Positions 1 through 8,172 are shown, numbered from the stretch's first letter. The stretch: 13,321 nt of DNA from Candidatus Zixiibacteriota bacterium (GCA_023134875.1 JAGLUH010000187.1:1-13321), one strand, 5' to 3'. Translations and numbers: made by a program. The notes: a model not told the origin generated them from the letters alone.

Positions 1-128
1 TGCTTGTCGCGCCACTTCTCAGTAGTGGCAAGCGAGAGATTGCAAACAGAGGCGCCACCCGGCGTGTAGCGCAGTTCCGGGTCCTTGCCCAGATTACCGA
101 TCAAAATTGCCTTATTAACTGAAGCCAT
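1..128 (-). CDS. ssb: Single-stranded DNA-binding protein, N-terminal fragment
   Basis: This is the first 42 codons of SSB, the OB-fold protein that coats single-stranded DNA in replication, recombination and repair; the rest lies beyond the left edge. Reading the minus strand from the ATG at 128 gives [20 protein letters not shown], followed by [15 protein letters not shown] and TEKWRDK. This is the conserved SSB start: the VNK.ILIGNLG strand, the DPE.RYTP.G turn and the [10 protein letters not shown] strand. A purine-rich ribosome-binding site (AGGGAGAAGGGA) lies just upstream, supporting this start. The gene is divergent from rsmI and has its own consensus promoter at 168-196. Family identity is secure; length and C-terminal tail cannot be seen. 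Confidence 0.95.
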   Translation of the reverse strand, partial: MASVNKAILIGNLGKDPELRYTPGGASVCNLSLATTEKWRDK

Positions 129-167
129 GTCAATCCCTTCTCCCTTTATCCATTAATTTAACGGCTT

Positions 168-196
168 AATATAGACAGGGGGTCATCCGCTGTCAA
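168..196 (-). promoter_or_regulatory. Sigma-70 promoter for ssb
   Basis: On the minus strand the -35 box is TTGACA (191-196) and the -10 box is TATATT (168-173), separated by exactly 17 bases. This matches the consensus at 6/6 and 5/6 positions. Transcription would start near 161, giving a leader of about 33 bases that contains the SSB ribosome-binding site. Confidence 0.75.
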
Positions 197-273
197 TCCC
201 ATTCTCGCCGGCAAGATGTGATCCGGCAGATTTCCGTTGTCAATATCCGCCAATCCTGGTTAGTTCTCTTGAC

Positions 274-987
274 ATGAACTCGTGCGGCACCCTATACCTG
301 GTGGCTACGCCAATCGGCAACCTGGACGATATCACTTATCGGGCGGTCAAGGTTCTCGCCGGAGTGGACTTCATCGCTTGCGAGGATACCCGGAAGTCGG
401 GCATCCTGTTGAAGCATCTCGGTATCAGGAAACCGCTTCTCTCCTATCGTGACTTTAACGAACGTCGCGTCGCCGAGCGAATCATCAAACGGATCATGAC
501 GGGTGAAGATGGCGCGGTAATCTGCGATGCCGGTACACCGGCGATCTCTGACCCCGGGTTTGTCGTAGCGCGCCAGGCGATAGCGGAAGGTGTCAAGCTG
601 GTGGCGATACCAGGCGCGACCGCTCTGGCTGCGGCGTTGTCGGTCAGCGGTTTGCCGACCGACAGCTTCATTTTCCTGGGATTTCTGCCACCGCGAGCCG
701 GCAAGCGGAAGGCTATTCTGGCATCAGTCGCCGACCGGCGCGAAACCCTGATCTTCTACGAGTCGCCGCATCGGCTTCATAGGCTGTTGGATGAGTTGGT
801 GGCTGTGCTCGGTAACCGCCAGGCGGCGCTCTGTCGGGAATTGACCAAGAAGTTTGAAGAGATAATCAGGCTCGATATTGAGAAAATGCGGGAACAGCTT
901 GAGGGACGCAAATTGAAAGGTGAGATTACCCTGGTGGTTGAGGGCAACGTGCGTCGCCGCAAATTTTCTGATACAGTTGATGAATAA
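274..987 (+). CDS. rsmI: 16S rRNA (cytidine1402-2'-O)-methyltransferase RsmI
   Basis: RsmI methylates the 2'-OH of C1402 in the decoding centre of 16S rRNA using S-adenosylmethionine; it belongs to the tetrapyrrole-methylase fold (SAM-dependent, cytoplasmic). The 237-residue product opens with the signature GTLYLVATPIGNLDDIT (residues 5-21). It continues with ACEDTR (35-40), the DAGTP.ISDPG loop (85-95), the IPGATALAAALSVSGLP segment (112-128), FLGFLP (134-139) and FYESPHRL (161-168), all RsmI hallmarks. It is shorter than the roughly 280-residue enterobacterial protein because the extra C-terminal domain is absent; many homologues are this short. The ATG at 274 places the signature at the usual distance from the N-terminus but has no Shine-Dalgarno sequence. 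A TTGTCA hexamer begins 37 bases upstream, so the transcript may be leaderless (inference). lgt follows 57 bases downstream on the same strand. Confidence 0.95.
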   Translation: MNSCGTLYLVATPIGNLDDITYRAVKVLAGVDFIACEDTRKSGILLKHLGIRKPLLSYRDFNERRVAERIIKRIMTGEDGAVICDAGTPAISDPGFVVARQAIAEGVKLVAIPGATALAAALSVSGLPTDSFIFLGFLPPRAGKRKAILASVADRRETLIFYESPHRLHRLLDELVAVLGNRQAALCRELTKKFEEIIRLDIEKMREQLEGRKLKGEITLVVEGNVRRRKFSDTVDE

Positions 988-1044
988 AGCTGCTTGCGAA
1001 TCGACCGCCGCCGAATATCTTGGCTGCCTAAGGGAGGAGACAAT

Positions 1045-1848
1045 ATGTTTCCGGAGATATTTCGAGTTGGCTCGATAGCGCTACGATCCTATGGCCTGAT
1101 GCTGGCGCTTTCCTTCTTTATCGGTCTCTATTACATCCGAAAACGAGCACGGCGGGAGGGCATCGATCAGAACATCGTTCTTAACCTCGGCTTTATTGTC
1201 ATCGTTTTTGCCATCATCGGCGCCCGCCTTTCTTATGTGCTTTTTCACTGGTCAGAGTTCGCTGACGATTTTCTCAATGCTTTCAATCCGTTCGCTTCCG
1301 GCACGCAGATCGGTATTGCCGGTCTTAATCTCTATGGCGGCGTAATTTTCGCCATCGTTTCCGCTGTCGTCTATTGCCTGGTGAAGAAGCAAAGATTATG
1401 GCAGATTTTCGACATCTTTGCTCCGGCGATAGCGCTCGGCATCTTTCTCACCCGCATCGGCTGTTTTCTCAATGGTTGTTGTTTCGGCACACCGACTGAT
1501 CTGCCTTGGTGTGTGCATTTTCCGGAAGGCTCGATACCATACTTCCATTTCGGCGGGCAATGCCTGCATCCGGCGCAGTTGTACTCCTCCCTTTATGGCC
1601 TCATTCTCTTCCTCTTTCTGCACAAGCGGGAAAAAGCCAAGAGATTCTACGGCTCCACTTTCAGTTATCTGCTCATAATTGAGGCGTTTTTCCGTTATCT
1701 GATTGAGTATGTCAGGTACTACGAGCCGGAGATGGTGACGATGATTGCCGGTATATCATTTACCTACAACCACTTGATCGCCATAATACTCTTTGCCACA
1801 GGTCTCGTCCTGCGGCCAATCCTGCGATGCAGCCAATCAGTAACCTGA
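1045..1848 (+). CDS. lgt: Prolipoprotein diacylglyceryl transferase Lgt
   Basis: Lgt transfers diacylglycerol from phosphatidylglycerol to the lipobox cysteine of prolipoproteins, the first step of lipoprotein maturation in the inner membrane. I chose the ATG at 1045 (267 residues) because AGGGAGGAG lies at 1031-1039, six bases before it; an in-frame ATG at 994 adds 17 charged residues not expected in the family. The protein has about seven hydrophobic segments. Family motifs include GLNLYGG (93-99), the signature R137-I-G-C-F-L-N143-G-C-C-F-G, the HPAQLY motif (175-180), and R217-Y-L-I-E221 near the end, corresponding to the catalytic-region Arg and Glu of the E. coli enzyme. The position of E. 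coli His103 is Tyr97 here, as in Gram-positive type enzymes. Its 3' end overlaps the convergent lipoprotein gene by 12 bases. Confidence 0.96.
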   Translation: MFPEIFRVGSIALRSYGLMLALSFFIGLYYIRKRARREGIDQNIVLNLGFIVIVFAIIGARLSYVLFHWSEFADDFLNAFNPFASGTQIGIAGLNLYGGVIFAIVSAVVYCLVKKQRLWQIFDIFAPAIALGIFLTRIGCFLNGCCFGTPTDLPWCVHFPEGSIPYFHFGGQCLHPAQLYSSLYGLILFLFLHKREKAKRFYGSTFSYLLIIEAFFRYLIEYVRYYEPEMVTMIAGISFTYNHLIAIILFATGLVLRPILRCSQSVT

Positions 1849-2166
1849 AATCAGCCGCCATTCAACTGTGTCACCCGGAGTGGGGAAGTAACGATTCGAG
1901 GCAATCCTGCCCGGCTGGCTGTTGACATAATAGAGCCAACAGGCAGTCCTGGTCTGCGTGATTCCCTCAATTGACTTAATAAAGATGCCGGCTGCGAGAC
2001 TGTCATACTCTACCTGGTAACGTTCTCTGGTTTGTTCAAACAGCGAATTCTTTCCTGAAGCGACAAAGGAGCAGCTCTTGATTGTCTTACTCTCTTTGCT
2101 GCAAGCTGTCAGAGAAAGGAGAGCAAGCAGCAGAGCGGCCAACCAGAAGTTCTTCAGAGTAGCCAT
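1837..2166 (-). CDS. Small lipoprotein with DUF4430-like domain
   Basis: A 109-residue protein with a type II signal peptide: short basic start (MATLKNFW), a hydrophobic core of Leu and Ala, and the lipobox L19-T-A-C22, so it should be lipidated at Cys22 and membrane-anchored. The C-terminal part, WLYYVNSQPG (77-86) followed by GDTVEWRL (98-105), matches the pattern of DUF4430/transcobalamin-like C-terminal domains (W.Y.VNG...A....GD.VEWRY). In other proteins that domain is a small beta-fold often found in cobalamin-binding or cell-surface proteins; no substrate can be assigned here. The gene is convergent with lgt, whose product would modify it, and its stop lies inside the last codons of lgt. 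The ribosome-binding site before the ATG is weak (GGGA). Lipoprotein status is well supported; the domain call is moderate. Confidence 0.8.
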   Translation of the reverse strand: MATLKNFWLAALLLALLSLTACSKESKTIKSCSFVASGKNSLFEQTRERYQVEYDSLAAGIFIKSIEGITQTRTACWLYYVNSQPGRIASNRYFPTPGDTVEWRLISGY

Positions 2167-2259
2167 GTCCCAGAATCAGACAATTGAGGCTATGAGGCAA
2201 ATCCTGATTTGATAATTTCGTCTTGACCACAGGCTAATAAGCTTGTAGCTTGCCTCTCA

Positions 2260-3363
2260 ATGGGAAACAGGGACAGTTCATATGTTCGTATTGACGGCAG
2301 TTTCGGCGAAGGGGGCGGTCAGATTCTACGGACGGCGATATCCCTTTCCACCCATCTGCGAGTGCCGGTGGAGATCGTCAATATCCGCAAGAACCGCAAG
2401 TACCCCGGTCTGATGCCGCAGCATCTGACTGCCGTGAAGGCCTGCCAGGCAATCTGTAACGGCAAGGTCGAAGGAGCGGAGATCAACTCGGAGCGGCTCT
2501 TTTTCCGCCCCAACAAAGCGAAGGCGGGCAAGTACAGCTTCAATGTCGCTGAGCACAAGAGGTCTGCCGGATCGGCGACACTGGTGTTTCAGACGGTTCT
2601 ATTGCCCCTGCTCTTCGTGAGAGGTGAATCGCATATAACCATCCAGGGCGGAACCCATGTTCCCTGGTCACCGCCGGCCAGCTATATTAGACAGGTTTTC
2701 CTGCCGGTGCTGGAGCGGCTCGGTTGTCAGACCTTCTTCAAAATCAAAAGATGGGGCTGGTACCCGGAAGGGGGCGGTGAAATCTACTGCCACATCAAGT
2801 CGTTGCCGAAACTGACCCCCTACCAGTTTCATCAACGGGGTAAGTTGAAAAGAATCTATGGCCTTTCGGTGGCGTCGAATATCGGCAACAATGTTGCAAA
2901 CCGGCAAATGAAGGCGGCGCTTAAAGCGTTGCGTAATCTGAAACTGCGCGGGGATATCCAGATCAAGGATGTCGCCGCTGCCGGTAAGGGGACTATTCTC
3001 TTCCTGACCGCCGAATTTGAGCGTGTTAGGGCCGGATTCTCCACTCTGGGCGAAAGAGGGATACCCGCTGAAAAGGTGGCTCATCGTACCGTTGAAGACC
3101 TTAACAATTTCCTGGGCAAATCGGTCTGTCTCGACAACTATCTGGCCGACCAACTGATTCCTTATATCGCTCTCTGCGGCGAGCGGGTGGAGATGAATGT
3201 CTCCCGCATCACCACTCATCTCCTCACTAATCTCTGGGTGGTGAAGAAGTTCCTGCCGATCGATTATGAACTGAAAGGCCCCCACGATCTGCCGGGAACC
3301 CTGGTGATCAAGCCCGCTGAGATTCCCAAACCTGAGGAGGCGAAGGCACCAGGAGCCGAATAA
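2260..3363 (+). CDS. rtcA: RNA 3'-terminal phosphate cyclase RtcA
   Basis: RtcA converts an RNA 3'-phosphate to a 2',3'-cyclic phosphate through a covalent enzyme-AMP intermediate, in RNA repair or end-healing in the cytoplasm. The 367-residue product begins with the family signature IDGSFGEGGGQILRTA (11-26). It has RK.R..PGL..QHLTAVKA (44-61), the FRP motif (82-84), GSATLVFQTVLLPLL (104-118), the GGT..PWSPPA segment (130-140), YPEGGGE (168-174) and ADQLIPYIAL (296-305). H320 in THLLTN is in the position of the adenylated histidine (His309 in E. coli). No rtcB ligase or rtcR regulator is adjacent. The ATG at 2260 has no Shine-Dalgarno sequence; TTGACC begins 37 bases upstream, compatible with a leaderless mRNA (inference). 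A short tail rich in Pro, Glu and Ala after residue 350 is specific to this protein. Confidence 0.95.
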   Translation: MGNRDSSYVRIDGSFGEGGGQILRTAISLSTHLRVPVEIVNIRKNRKYPGLMPQHLTAVKACQAICNGKVEGAEINSERLFFRPNKAKAGKYSFNVAEHKRSAGSATLVFQTVLLPLLFVRGESHITIQGGTHVPWSPPASYIRQVFLPVLERLGCQTFFKIKRWGWYPEGGGEIYCHIKSLPKLTPYQFHQRGKLKRIYGLSVASNIGNNVANRQMKAALKALRNLKLRGDIQIKDVAAAGKGTILFLTAEFERVRAGFSTLGERGIPAEKVAHRTVEDLNNFLGKSVCLDNYLADQLIPYIALCGERVEMNVSRITTHLLTNLWVVKKFLPIDYELKGPHDLPGTLVIKPAEIPKPEEAKAPGAE

Positions 3364-3437
3364 AGATTGCCCCGCCCCCGCGTCATTCACATCAAATTGA
3401 TTGTTGACACCCTCGACAAATCTCTCTTGATTAGACC

Positions 3438-4694
3438 GTGACTCTACTCCGCCGACAGCAATCAGAAATCGGATTCCTATTTGCACTACTACTATATTTT
3501 CTGACAATTATCATTCTTGGTAGTAGCGCGTTCTCTCAAACAGAGAAGGAATCAAGTCGGATATGGCTCACCACGGCGGAACTGCTGCGCATAAGTAACG
3601 GGCAACTTTATCTCTGGAGCGACTGCGAAGTACCGGTCAACACCGACTTCACTATCGAAATCACACCGTCAGACGGGATAGCGGCAACCTGCCGGGTGGC
3701 CGATGCGCCTGGGGGAATAGTAATCTCTGAGCCGCTGCCTGACTCGATAATAGTGACAATCAAGCTCGCCGCCAACCTGAACATTTCTGTCTATTTGGAT
3801 CGGGGCAAGTTGTCGCCCGACACGCTGTTCGTTGGCATACCGGTTACCATGAAAGAAGCACTTATTGATGATGAATCTGCCGCAACCGCAGACACGTTAA
3901 ACCGGCGCGCTTATCGCTACTATCGGAATCTTGCTGAAGCACAAATCGATCTGGCTGTCGGGCGGTTGCAGTTGTTGCTGCTGCCGGAAACCGAGGTCGA
4001 CAGCGATACCAAATGCCGCTATGATATTTATCCGACTGCCGACTTGATTGAGTGGTTCTTGCTTATCGACCTTCCCGATTATGATCTTTATCCCGCAGCA
4101 CTCTCGTATTGTCTGAAAGGATTCCTAACCGCTGGAGAGGGGCGACCAGCCTCTTGTATTATAGCACCACGCCATCTGGAGCAGTTCTTCGGGCGTTACC
4201 CACCTCATGCCGCCAGCCTCTTTTCGCAGATGCGGACTGATGCGGCCGAACGGAAATGCCGTTTTAATGGCATGGCAATGTTTCCTGGTCTGACGGCGCG
4301 CTGTGAACGGGAGGTGCAACAGTGCGGCGGCAAGCTGATACTGGTTGACGGCAACGATGCGGCAAAAATAAACCTGGGGTTCATACTATATAACGATGAT
4401 GCAACTGCCGCCAAGCTGACAAGCTCCCTTGCTCAGTTCCTCGAACAGGTTGCTCAGGCCGAAGTATCATGGTATGAAGCTCTGCCTGATTCGCTGCCGC
4501 AGGACCATCAGCCGGTTTCGCGCGATTTGTTGATTCTGGATGAGGGAACGTCCCGTATGTTGTCGGAAAAGATCAGGGTAGTGCCGCTGGGGATGACCAG
4601 GCTGGTTATTGTGGCGCGACCGGAAGTGCGTTGTCTGGCCGAACCTGATGCTGCCGTTACTGTGTCTGACTTCTACCTGATGAAAAACGAATGA
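3438..4694 (+). CDS. Exported protein, possibly SBP-like, first gene of the kinase operon
   Basis: I do not firmly recognise this 418-residue protein. It starts with a GTG and has a hydrophobic segment at about residues 11-33 (FLFALLLYFLTIIILGSSAF), so it is exported or membrane-anchored. The C-terminal two-thirds has the general order of a family 5 solute-binding protein (DppA-like). A segment resembles the hinge region around ALSYCLKG, with a Gly- and Ala-rich stretch after it. A second domain contains KLILVDGNDAAK, and the end (VVPLGMTRLVIVARPEVR ... VSDFYL) resembles the usual SBP C-terminus. This resemblance is weak and is an inference. The stop overlaps the histidine-kinase start by 4 bases (GAATGA), so the two are co-translated; a role in presenting a ligand to the kinase is plausible. 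No Shine-Dalgarno sequence precedes the GTG, but a perfect TTGACA begins 34 bases upstream. Confidence 0.72.
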   Translation: MTLLRRQQSEIGFLFALLLYFLTIIILGSSAFSQTEKESSRIWLTTAELLRISNGQLYLWSDCEVPVNTDFTIEITPSDGIAATCRVADAPGGIVISEPLPDSIIVTIKLAANLNISVYLDRGKLSPDTLFVGIPVTMKEALIDDESAATADTLNRRAYRYYRNLAEAQIDLAVGRLQLLLLPETEVDSDTKCRYDIYPTADLIEWFLLIDLPDYDLYPAALSYCLKGFLTAGEGRPASCIIAPRHLEQFFGRYPPHAASLFSQMRTDAAERKCRFNGMAMFPGLTARCEREVQQCGGKLILVDGNDAAKINLGFILYNDDATAAKLTSSLAQFLEQVAQAEVSWYEALPDSLPQDHQPVSRDLLILDEGTSRMLSEKIRVVPLGMTRLVIVARPEVRCLAEPDAAVTVSDFYLMKNE

Positions 4695-6409
4695 AACTAA
4701 AGACGAAAATCATCTCCGGATTCCTGCTGGTGGCCATTCTCCCCATCGTTTTGATGTCGCTCCTGCTCTACGTTTACCTCAACTCAAGGTACCAGGATAC
4801 TTACCTGAAGCAGTCGCAGATGGTGGTGCGGTCGTTTGGCTTCTATCTTGACAATCAACTTGAGCTGTTGGAGAAACGGGCGCACCAGCTTACCAATGAT
4901 AAGGATTTCCTGATCGGCCTCCTTGACCTGCCCGAACGTCATGAAGAGCTTACTCATTTACTACAAGGTCGGATTCACTCCGGCCAGTTCCAGTTTGCGC
5001 TGGTCAGCGGTAAGCAGGCAGGCGAAAGCATCAAGGTCTGTGAGCATGGGCTTGCCGATCAGATAGAGCGCTTCGCCTACCGTTTACCGACAGTGGCCGA
5101 GCAGGGCAGCATCACCGGTTTGACCGCGCTGTCCGCCGCCGAGGAACCAGGGATTGCCGCAATCGCCGCTCTGCCGGTTTACCATCGGGGTGAAGTTGTC
5201 GGTCAGTTAGTGATCGGTCAGATGCTTGACCGGCTGGTGAGCGGTTACCAGATAGAGCTTTTTGATCTCGCCGGACTGATAGTTGTTAGTGGCCGCAGGA
5301 TCATCTTCGCCCGCAGCGACCAGGCACTCGCCGGTTCCCTGGCGGAACTGGCAACAGTCGAGATCAATCAGGGGGTCATCAGCGCTCATCTGGGTGAGCG
5401 GGAATTCCTGGTCAGGGAAACCAAAGTTGGAGGGGTGGCTGGCGAGGAAATCGCCGCTATTAGATTCGTATTCGATTCCGCTGAATGGAGCGCTGCCCGC
5501 TCACAGTTGCTTCACATCTTCCTTCTTCTCGTCGCCTGCGCTGGCGGTTTTGCTCTGTTGGTGGGATATCTTTATTCCCGTCACCTCGCCCGACCGGTGA
5601 CGGAAATGTCCGCTGCCGCGCGCCGAATCGCTGCCGGTGAAATCCCCAAACGAATCACCTATTTCTATGATGACGAAATCGGCGACCTGGTATCCGGCAT
5701 CAATCGGCTGACCGACGACCTCAAGGAAACCGAACGGAAACTGAAAACAACCGAGCAGGTAGCCGCCTGGCAGCTCTTTGCGCGCCAGACTGCGCATGAA
5801 CTGAATAATTTCCTGATGCCGCTGGCGACCAGCGCCGGGCAGTTGCGTCGCCTGGCGCGGGAAGGAGCGGTCGACTCCGACAGGCTTGATGGCGTGGTGG
5901 AAGATATCCAGGCCGAGATAGGGCGAATGAAACGACTGTTAGGGGGATTCAGCGAGTTCGCCAAGTTGCCGCCACCCCGGTTCAAACGCACTGAAGTTGC
6001 CAGGATACTGAAAAGTATCGGCGACCTGTTCGCCGAGCAGATTAAGAGCGGCGCTCTCCATTTTGCTGCCGCCGACTCACTTCCATCATTGAATTGTGAC
6101 CCCGACCAGATCAGGCAGGTAATGCTTAACCTGATTACCAACAGCTACCAGGCGCGGGCGACAGTGGTTGGGATTCAGGTCGAAGCCCGGGATGAGAAGC
6201 TCTGGTTTAGCGTGCTTGATGATGGCGACGGTGTCGCCGTGGGTGTTGATCCTTTCGCGCCTCTCTATTCCTCCAAGCCGGAGGGCAGCGGCCTGGGATT
6301 GGCGATAGTGAGGAGAATCATAGTTGACCATGGCGGCGATATTGCTTATTTTCGCAATCCCACCGGCGGCACAGTGTTCAAGTTTTTCCTGCCGACGAGA
6401 GAGCAATGA
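4691..6409 (+). CDS. NtrY-like membrane sensor histidine kinase
   Basis: A 572-residue sensor kinase expected to autophosphorylate on histidine and pass the phosphate to the response regulator encoded next. A first membrane helix (about 7-29) and a second (about 273-294) bracket a periplasmic sensor region of roughly 240 residues that may be a Cache-type domain (inference). A HAMP linker follows (about 295-348; RPVTEM...DEIGDLV). The H-box is RQTAHELNNFLMPL with the phosphoacceptor H369; the usual Pro of HE.NNPL is Phe here. The ATPase domain shows the N-box DQIRQVMLNLITNSYQA (472-488; N480, N484), the G1 box DDGDG (510-514) and the G2 box GSGLGLAIV (532-540) followed by DHGG. This architecture matches NtrY/AtoS-class partners of sigma-54 regulators. 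It overlaps both neighbours by 4 bases, showing one translation unit. The signal sensed is unknown. Confidence 0.93.
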   Translation: MKLKTKIISGFLLVAILPIVLMSLLLYVYLNSRYQDTYLKQSQMVVRSFGFYLDNQLELLEKRAHQLTNDKDFLIGLLDLPERHEELTHLLQGRIHSGQFQFALVSGKQAGESIKVCEHGLADQIERFAYRLPTVAEQGSITGLTALSAAEEPGIAAIAALPVYHRGEVVGQLVIGQMLDRLVSGYQIELFDLAGLIVVSGRRIIFARSDQALAGSLAELATVEINQGVISAHLGEREFLVRETKVGGVAGEEIAAIRFVFDSAEWSAARSQLLHIFLLLVACAGGFALLVGYLYSRHLARPVTEMSAAARRIAAGEIPKRITYFYDDEIGDLVSGINRLTDDLKETERKLKTTEQVAAWQLFARQTAHELNNFLMPLATSAGQLRRLAREGAVDSDRLDGVVEDIQAEIGRMKRLLGGFSEFAKLPPPRFKRTEVARILKSIGDLFAEQIKSGALHFAAADSLPSLNCDPDQIRQVMLNLITNSYQARATVVGIQVEARDEKLWFSVLDDGDGVAVGVDPFAPLYSSKPEGSGLGLAIVRRIIVDHGGDIAYFRNPTGGTVFKFFLPTREQ

Positions 6410-7746
6410 AGCAGCCACAGATACTGATAGTCGATGATGACCGGCGCATCCTGGATACTCTGGGAGAATACCTGCGAGGCAGCGGCTTATCGGTGGTGAC
6501 CGCCGGCAGTGGTTCTGAAGCCCTGCGGCTCAACAACGCTAATATCGACCTGGTGCTTCTTGATCTGGTTCTACCAGACACGAACGGCATCGAATTGCTC
6601 CAGGAGTTCCGGTCACGGTTCACCGATCAGGTTGTGATTATGATATCAGGCGCCGCCACCCTGACGGACGCGATCAGGGCGGTCAAACTGGGGGCTGCTG
6701 ACTTTCTGGAAAAGCCGGTCAGCCCGGAAAAAGTGGAAATATGTATTAGAAATATCCTCAAAACCGCCGCCCTGGAGCAAAAGCTCAATCAGGAACAACA
6801 AAAATCGCTGGCACGTTTTACGCTGGTGGGCGAGTCCGCCAAGATCGAGCAGGTGAAAACGGAAATCAAGGCGGTCAGTGAGACAGATTCGGTGGTATTG
6901 CTGCTGGGTGAATCGGGAACCGGCAAGGAGATCGTCGCCAATCTGATTCATCTGCACAGCAAGCGGCAACTGCAACCTTTTATCGCGATCAATGCGGCAG
7001 CCGTACCGGGCGAGTTAATCGAGTCGGAGATGTTTGGCCATGAGAAGGGCGCTTTTACCGGTGCGGTGCAACGGCGTATCGGGAAGTTTGAGCAGGCGGG
7101 TTCGGGGACTCTCTTACTTGATGAGATCGCCGAAATGCCCCCCTTGCTACAGGCGAAACTTCTGCGTGTCCTTGAAGAGCATACAATCTGCCGTGTGGGG
7201 GGAAGTGAGACTGTGCCGGTCGATTTTCGGTTGATCTGCGCCACTAATCGCAACCTGACCGAGGAGATCAGGAAAGGCAGTTTCCGTCGCGATCTTTTCT
7301 TTAGAATCAATGTTTTTAGCATAACCTTGCCCAGCCTGCGGGAGATTCCGGAGGATATCGGCGCGATCGCTCGCCACCATCTTGGTCTGTTATCAGCGCA
7401 GATGGGCAAGCCGCAGCCGGAATTGCCTGATGAATTCATAGCGCTCCTGCAACGATATCATTTTCCCGGCAACGTGCGTGAGCTTCGCAATATACTCGAG
7501 CATTTGTTGATTATCACCCGAACGGATCAATTACCGGTAGAGAAGCTAAAGAAACTCCTTTCGCCCGATCTGGTTTTGGCTACGGGTGCGCAACTTCCCT
7601 TAAAAGAGGCGGTTGCTCAGTTTGAAAGGGAATATATCGAGGCGACAATGAATGCCTGCGGGGGCAATATCAGCAAAGCCGCTGCCAGCCTCGACCTTGA
7701 TCGCAGCTACCTGTATCGCAAGATGAAACAGTTGGGATTGGGATAA
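6406..7746 (+). CDS. NtrC-family sigma-54-dependent response regulator
   Basis: A 446-residue enhancer-binding protein that activates RNA polymerase carrying sigma-54. The receiver domain (about 1-120) has the acidic pocket D10-D11-D12, phosphoacceptor D53 in LLDLVLPD and K103 in EKP. The AAA+ domain has Walker A GESGTGKE (168-175), the sigma-54 contact loop GAFTGA (215-220), Walker B LLLDEI (236-241) and the sensor-type FRINVF segment (299-304). The C-terminus has a Fis-type helix-turn-helix, GGNISKAAASLDLDRSYLYR (419-438). All catalytic elements appear intact. The gene overlaps the kinase gene by 4 bases, so they form a cognate pair. It is a receiver-type protein, not the CARF-type RtcR, despite the nearby rtcA. 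A candidate sigma-54 promoter lies at 9800-9816 ahead of the beta-propeller gene; whether it is a target is inference. Confidence 0.96.
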   Translation: MKQPQILIVDDDRRILDTLGEYLRGSGLSVVTAGSGSEALRLNNANIDLVLLDLVLPDTNGIELLQEFRSRFTDQVVIMISGAATLTDAIRAVKLGAADFLEKPVSPEKVEICIRNILKTAALEQKLNQEQQKSLARFTLVGESAKIEQVKTEIKAVSETDSVVLLLGESGTGKEIVANLIHLHSKRQLQPFIAINAAAVPGELIESEMFGHEKGAFTGAVQRRIGKFEQAGSGTLLLDEIAEMPPLLQAKLLRVLEEHTICRVGGSETVPVDFRLICATNRNLTEEIRKGSFRRDLFFRINVFSITLPSLREIPEDIGAIARHHLGLLSAQMGKPQPELPDEFIALLQRYHFPGNVRELRNILEHLLIITRTDQLPVEKLKKLLSPDLVLATGAQLPLKEAVAQFEREYIEATMNACGGNISKAAASLDLDRSYLYRKMKQLGLG

Positions 7747-7758
7747 TAGACTGGTACG

Positions 7759-8172
7759 TCAGTAACACGGCGGTGGCGCCGGCCCGCCATCAAATATGTA
7801 AACTATTAAAAAAAGCACATCGGCGATATTAACCAACCCGTCGCAGTCAGCGTCACCGCTGACCAACGGCTCCGGAGCGGGACCCGCATTAAAGATATAC
7901 TGAATCAGGTAAATGACATCAGAGATATTGACCATACCGTCGCCGTCGGCATCCCCCGCAACAAAGGTGGGATGTCGTCGCAGAGCCAGAAAGCCGGAAG
8001 TCAGTTCACCGGCAGTGCCGACAGCAGTCTGGCCGATAATTTGTTCCAATTGGCTGGCGGTGGAGGCGGCACGTCCCGAACCGGCGCTGCCTGCTTGATG
8101 ATAATCATCACCGGCAACTGCTTGTAATAACAAGACGGTGGCAACCAAACCGGTCAGGAAAATTGTTTTCAT
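7759..8172 (-). CDS. Small secreted dockerin-type protein
   Basis: I place the start at the ATG at 8172 (137 residues), which opens directly onto a signal peptide (MKTIFLTGLVATVLLLQAVA). A longer in-frame start at 8268 would overlap the fibre gene by about 90 bases and gives no signal. After a Ser-, Gly- and Ala-rich linker come two dockerin/EF-hand repeats. The first is GDADGDGMVNISDVIYLI (73-90) and the second GDADCDGLVNIADVLFLI (106-123). Predicted calcium ligands are D74, D76, D78, N82, D85 and D107, D109, D111, N115, D118. Each repeat ends in YIF..GPAP or YIFDGGPAP. Classical type I dockerins dock to cohesins; in many non-cellulosomal bacteria such pairs are attachment or sorting modules of unknown partner. 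No catalytic domain is present. The start lies 4 bases after the fibre gene's stop, so the two are probably co-translated. It is convergent with the response regulator (12-base gap, no terminator seen). Confidence 0.85.
   Translation of the reverse strand: MKTIFLTGLVATVLLLQAVAGDDYHQAGSAGSGRAASTASQLEQIIGQTAVGTAGELTSGFLALRRHPTFVAGDADGDGMVNISDVIYLIQYIFNAGPAPEPLVSGDADCDGLVNIADVLFLIVYIFDGGPAPPPCY

Noticed and set aside
2668..3507. 279-codon open frame on the minus strand opposite rtcA
   Set aside because: It lies antisense to a clear RtcA gene and its peptide has no recognisable motif; it follows from the GC-rich codon pattern of rtcA.
6406..7746. Possible RtcR, because a sigma-54 activator lies near rtcA
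   Set aside because: The N-terminal domain is a receiver with an intact D53 and K103, not a CARF domain, and the gene is coupled to a histidine kinase.
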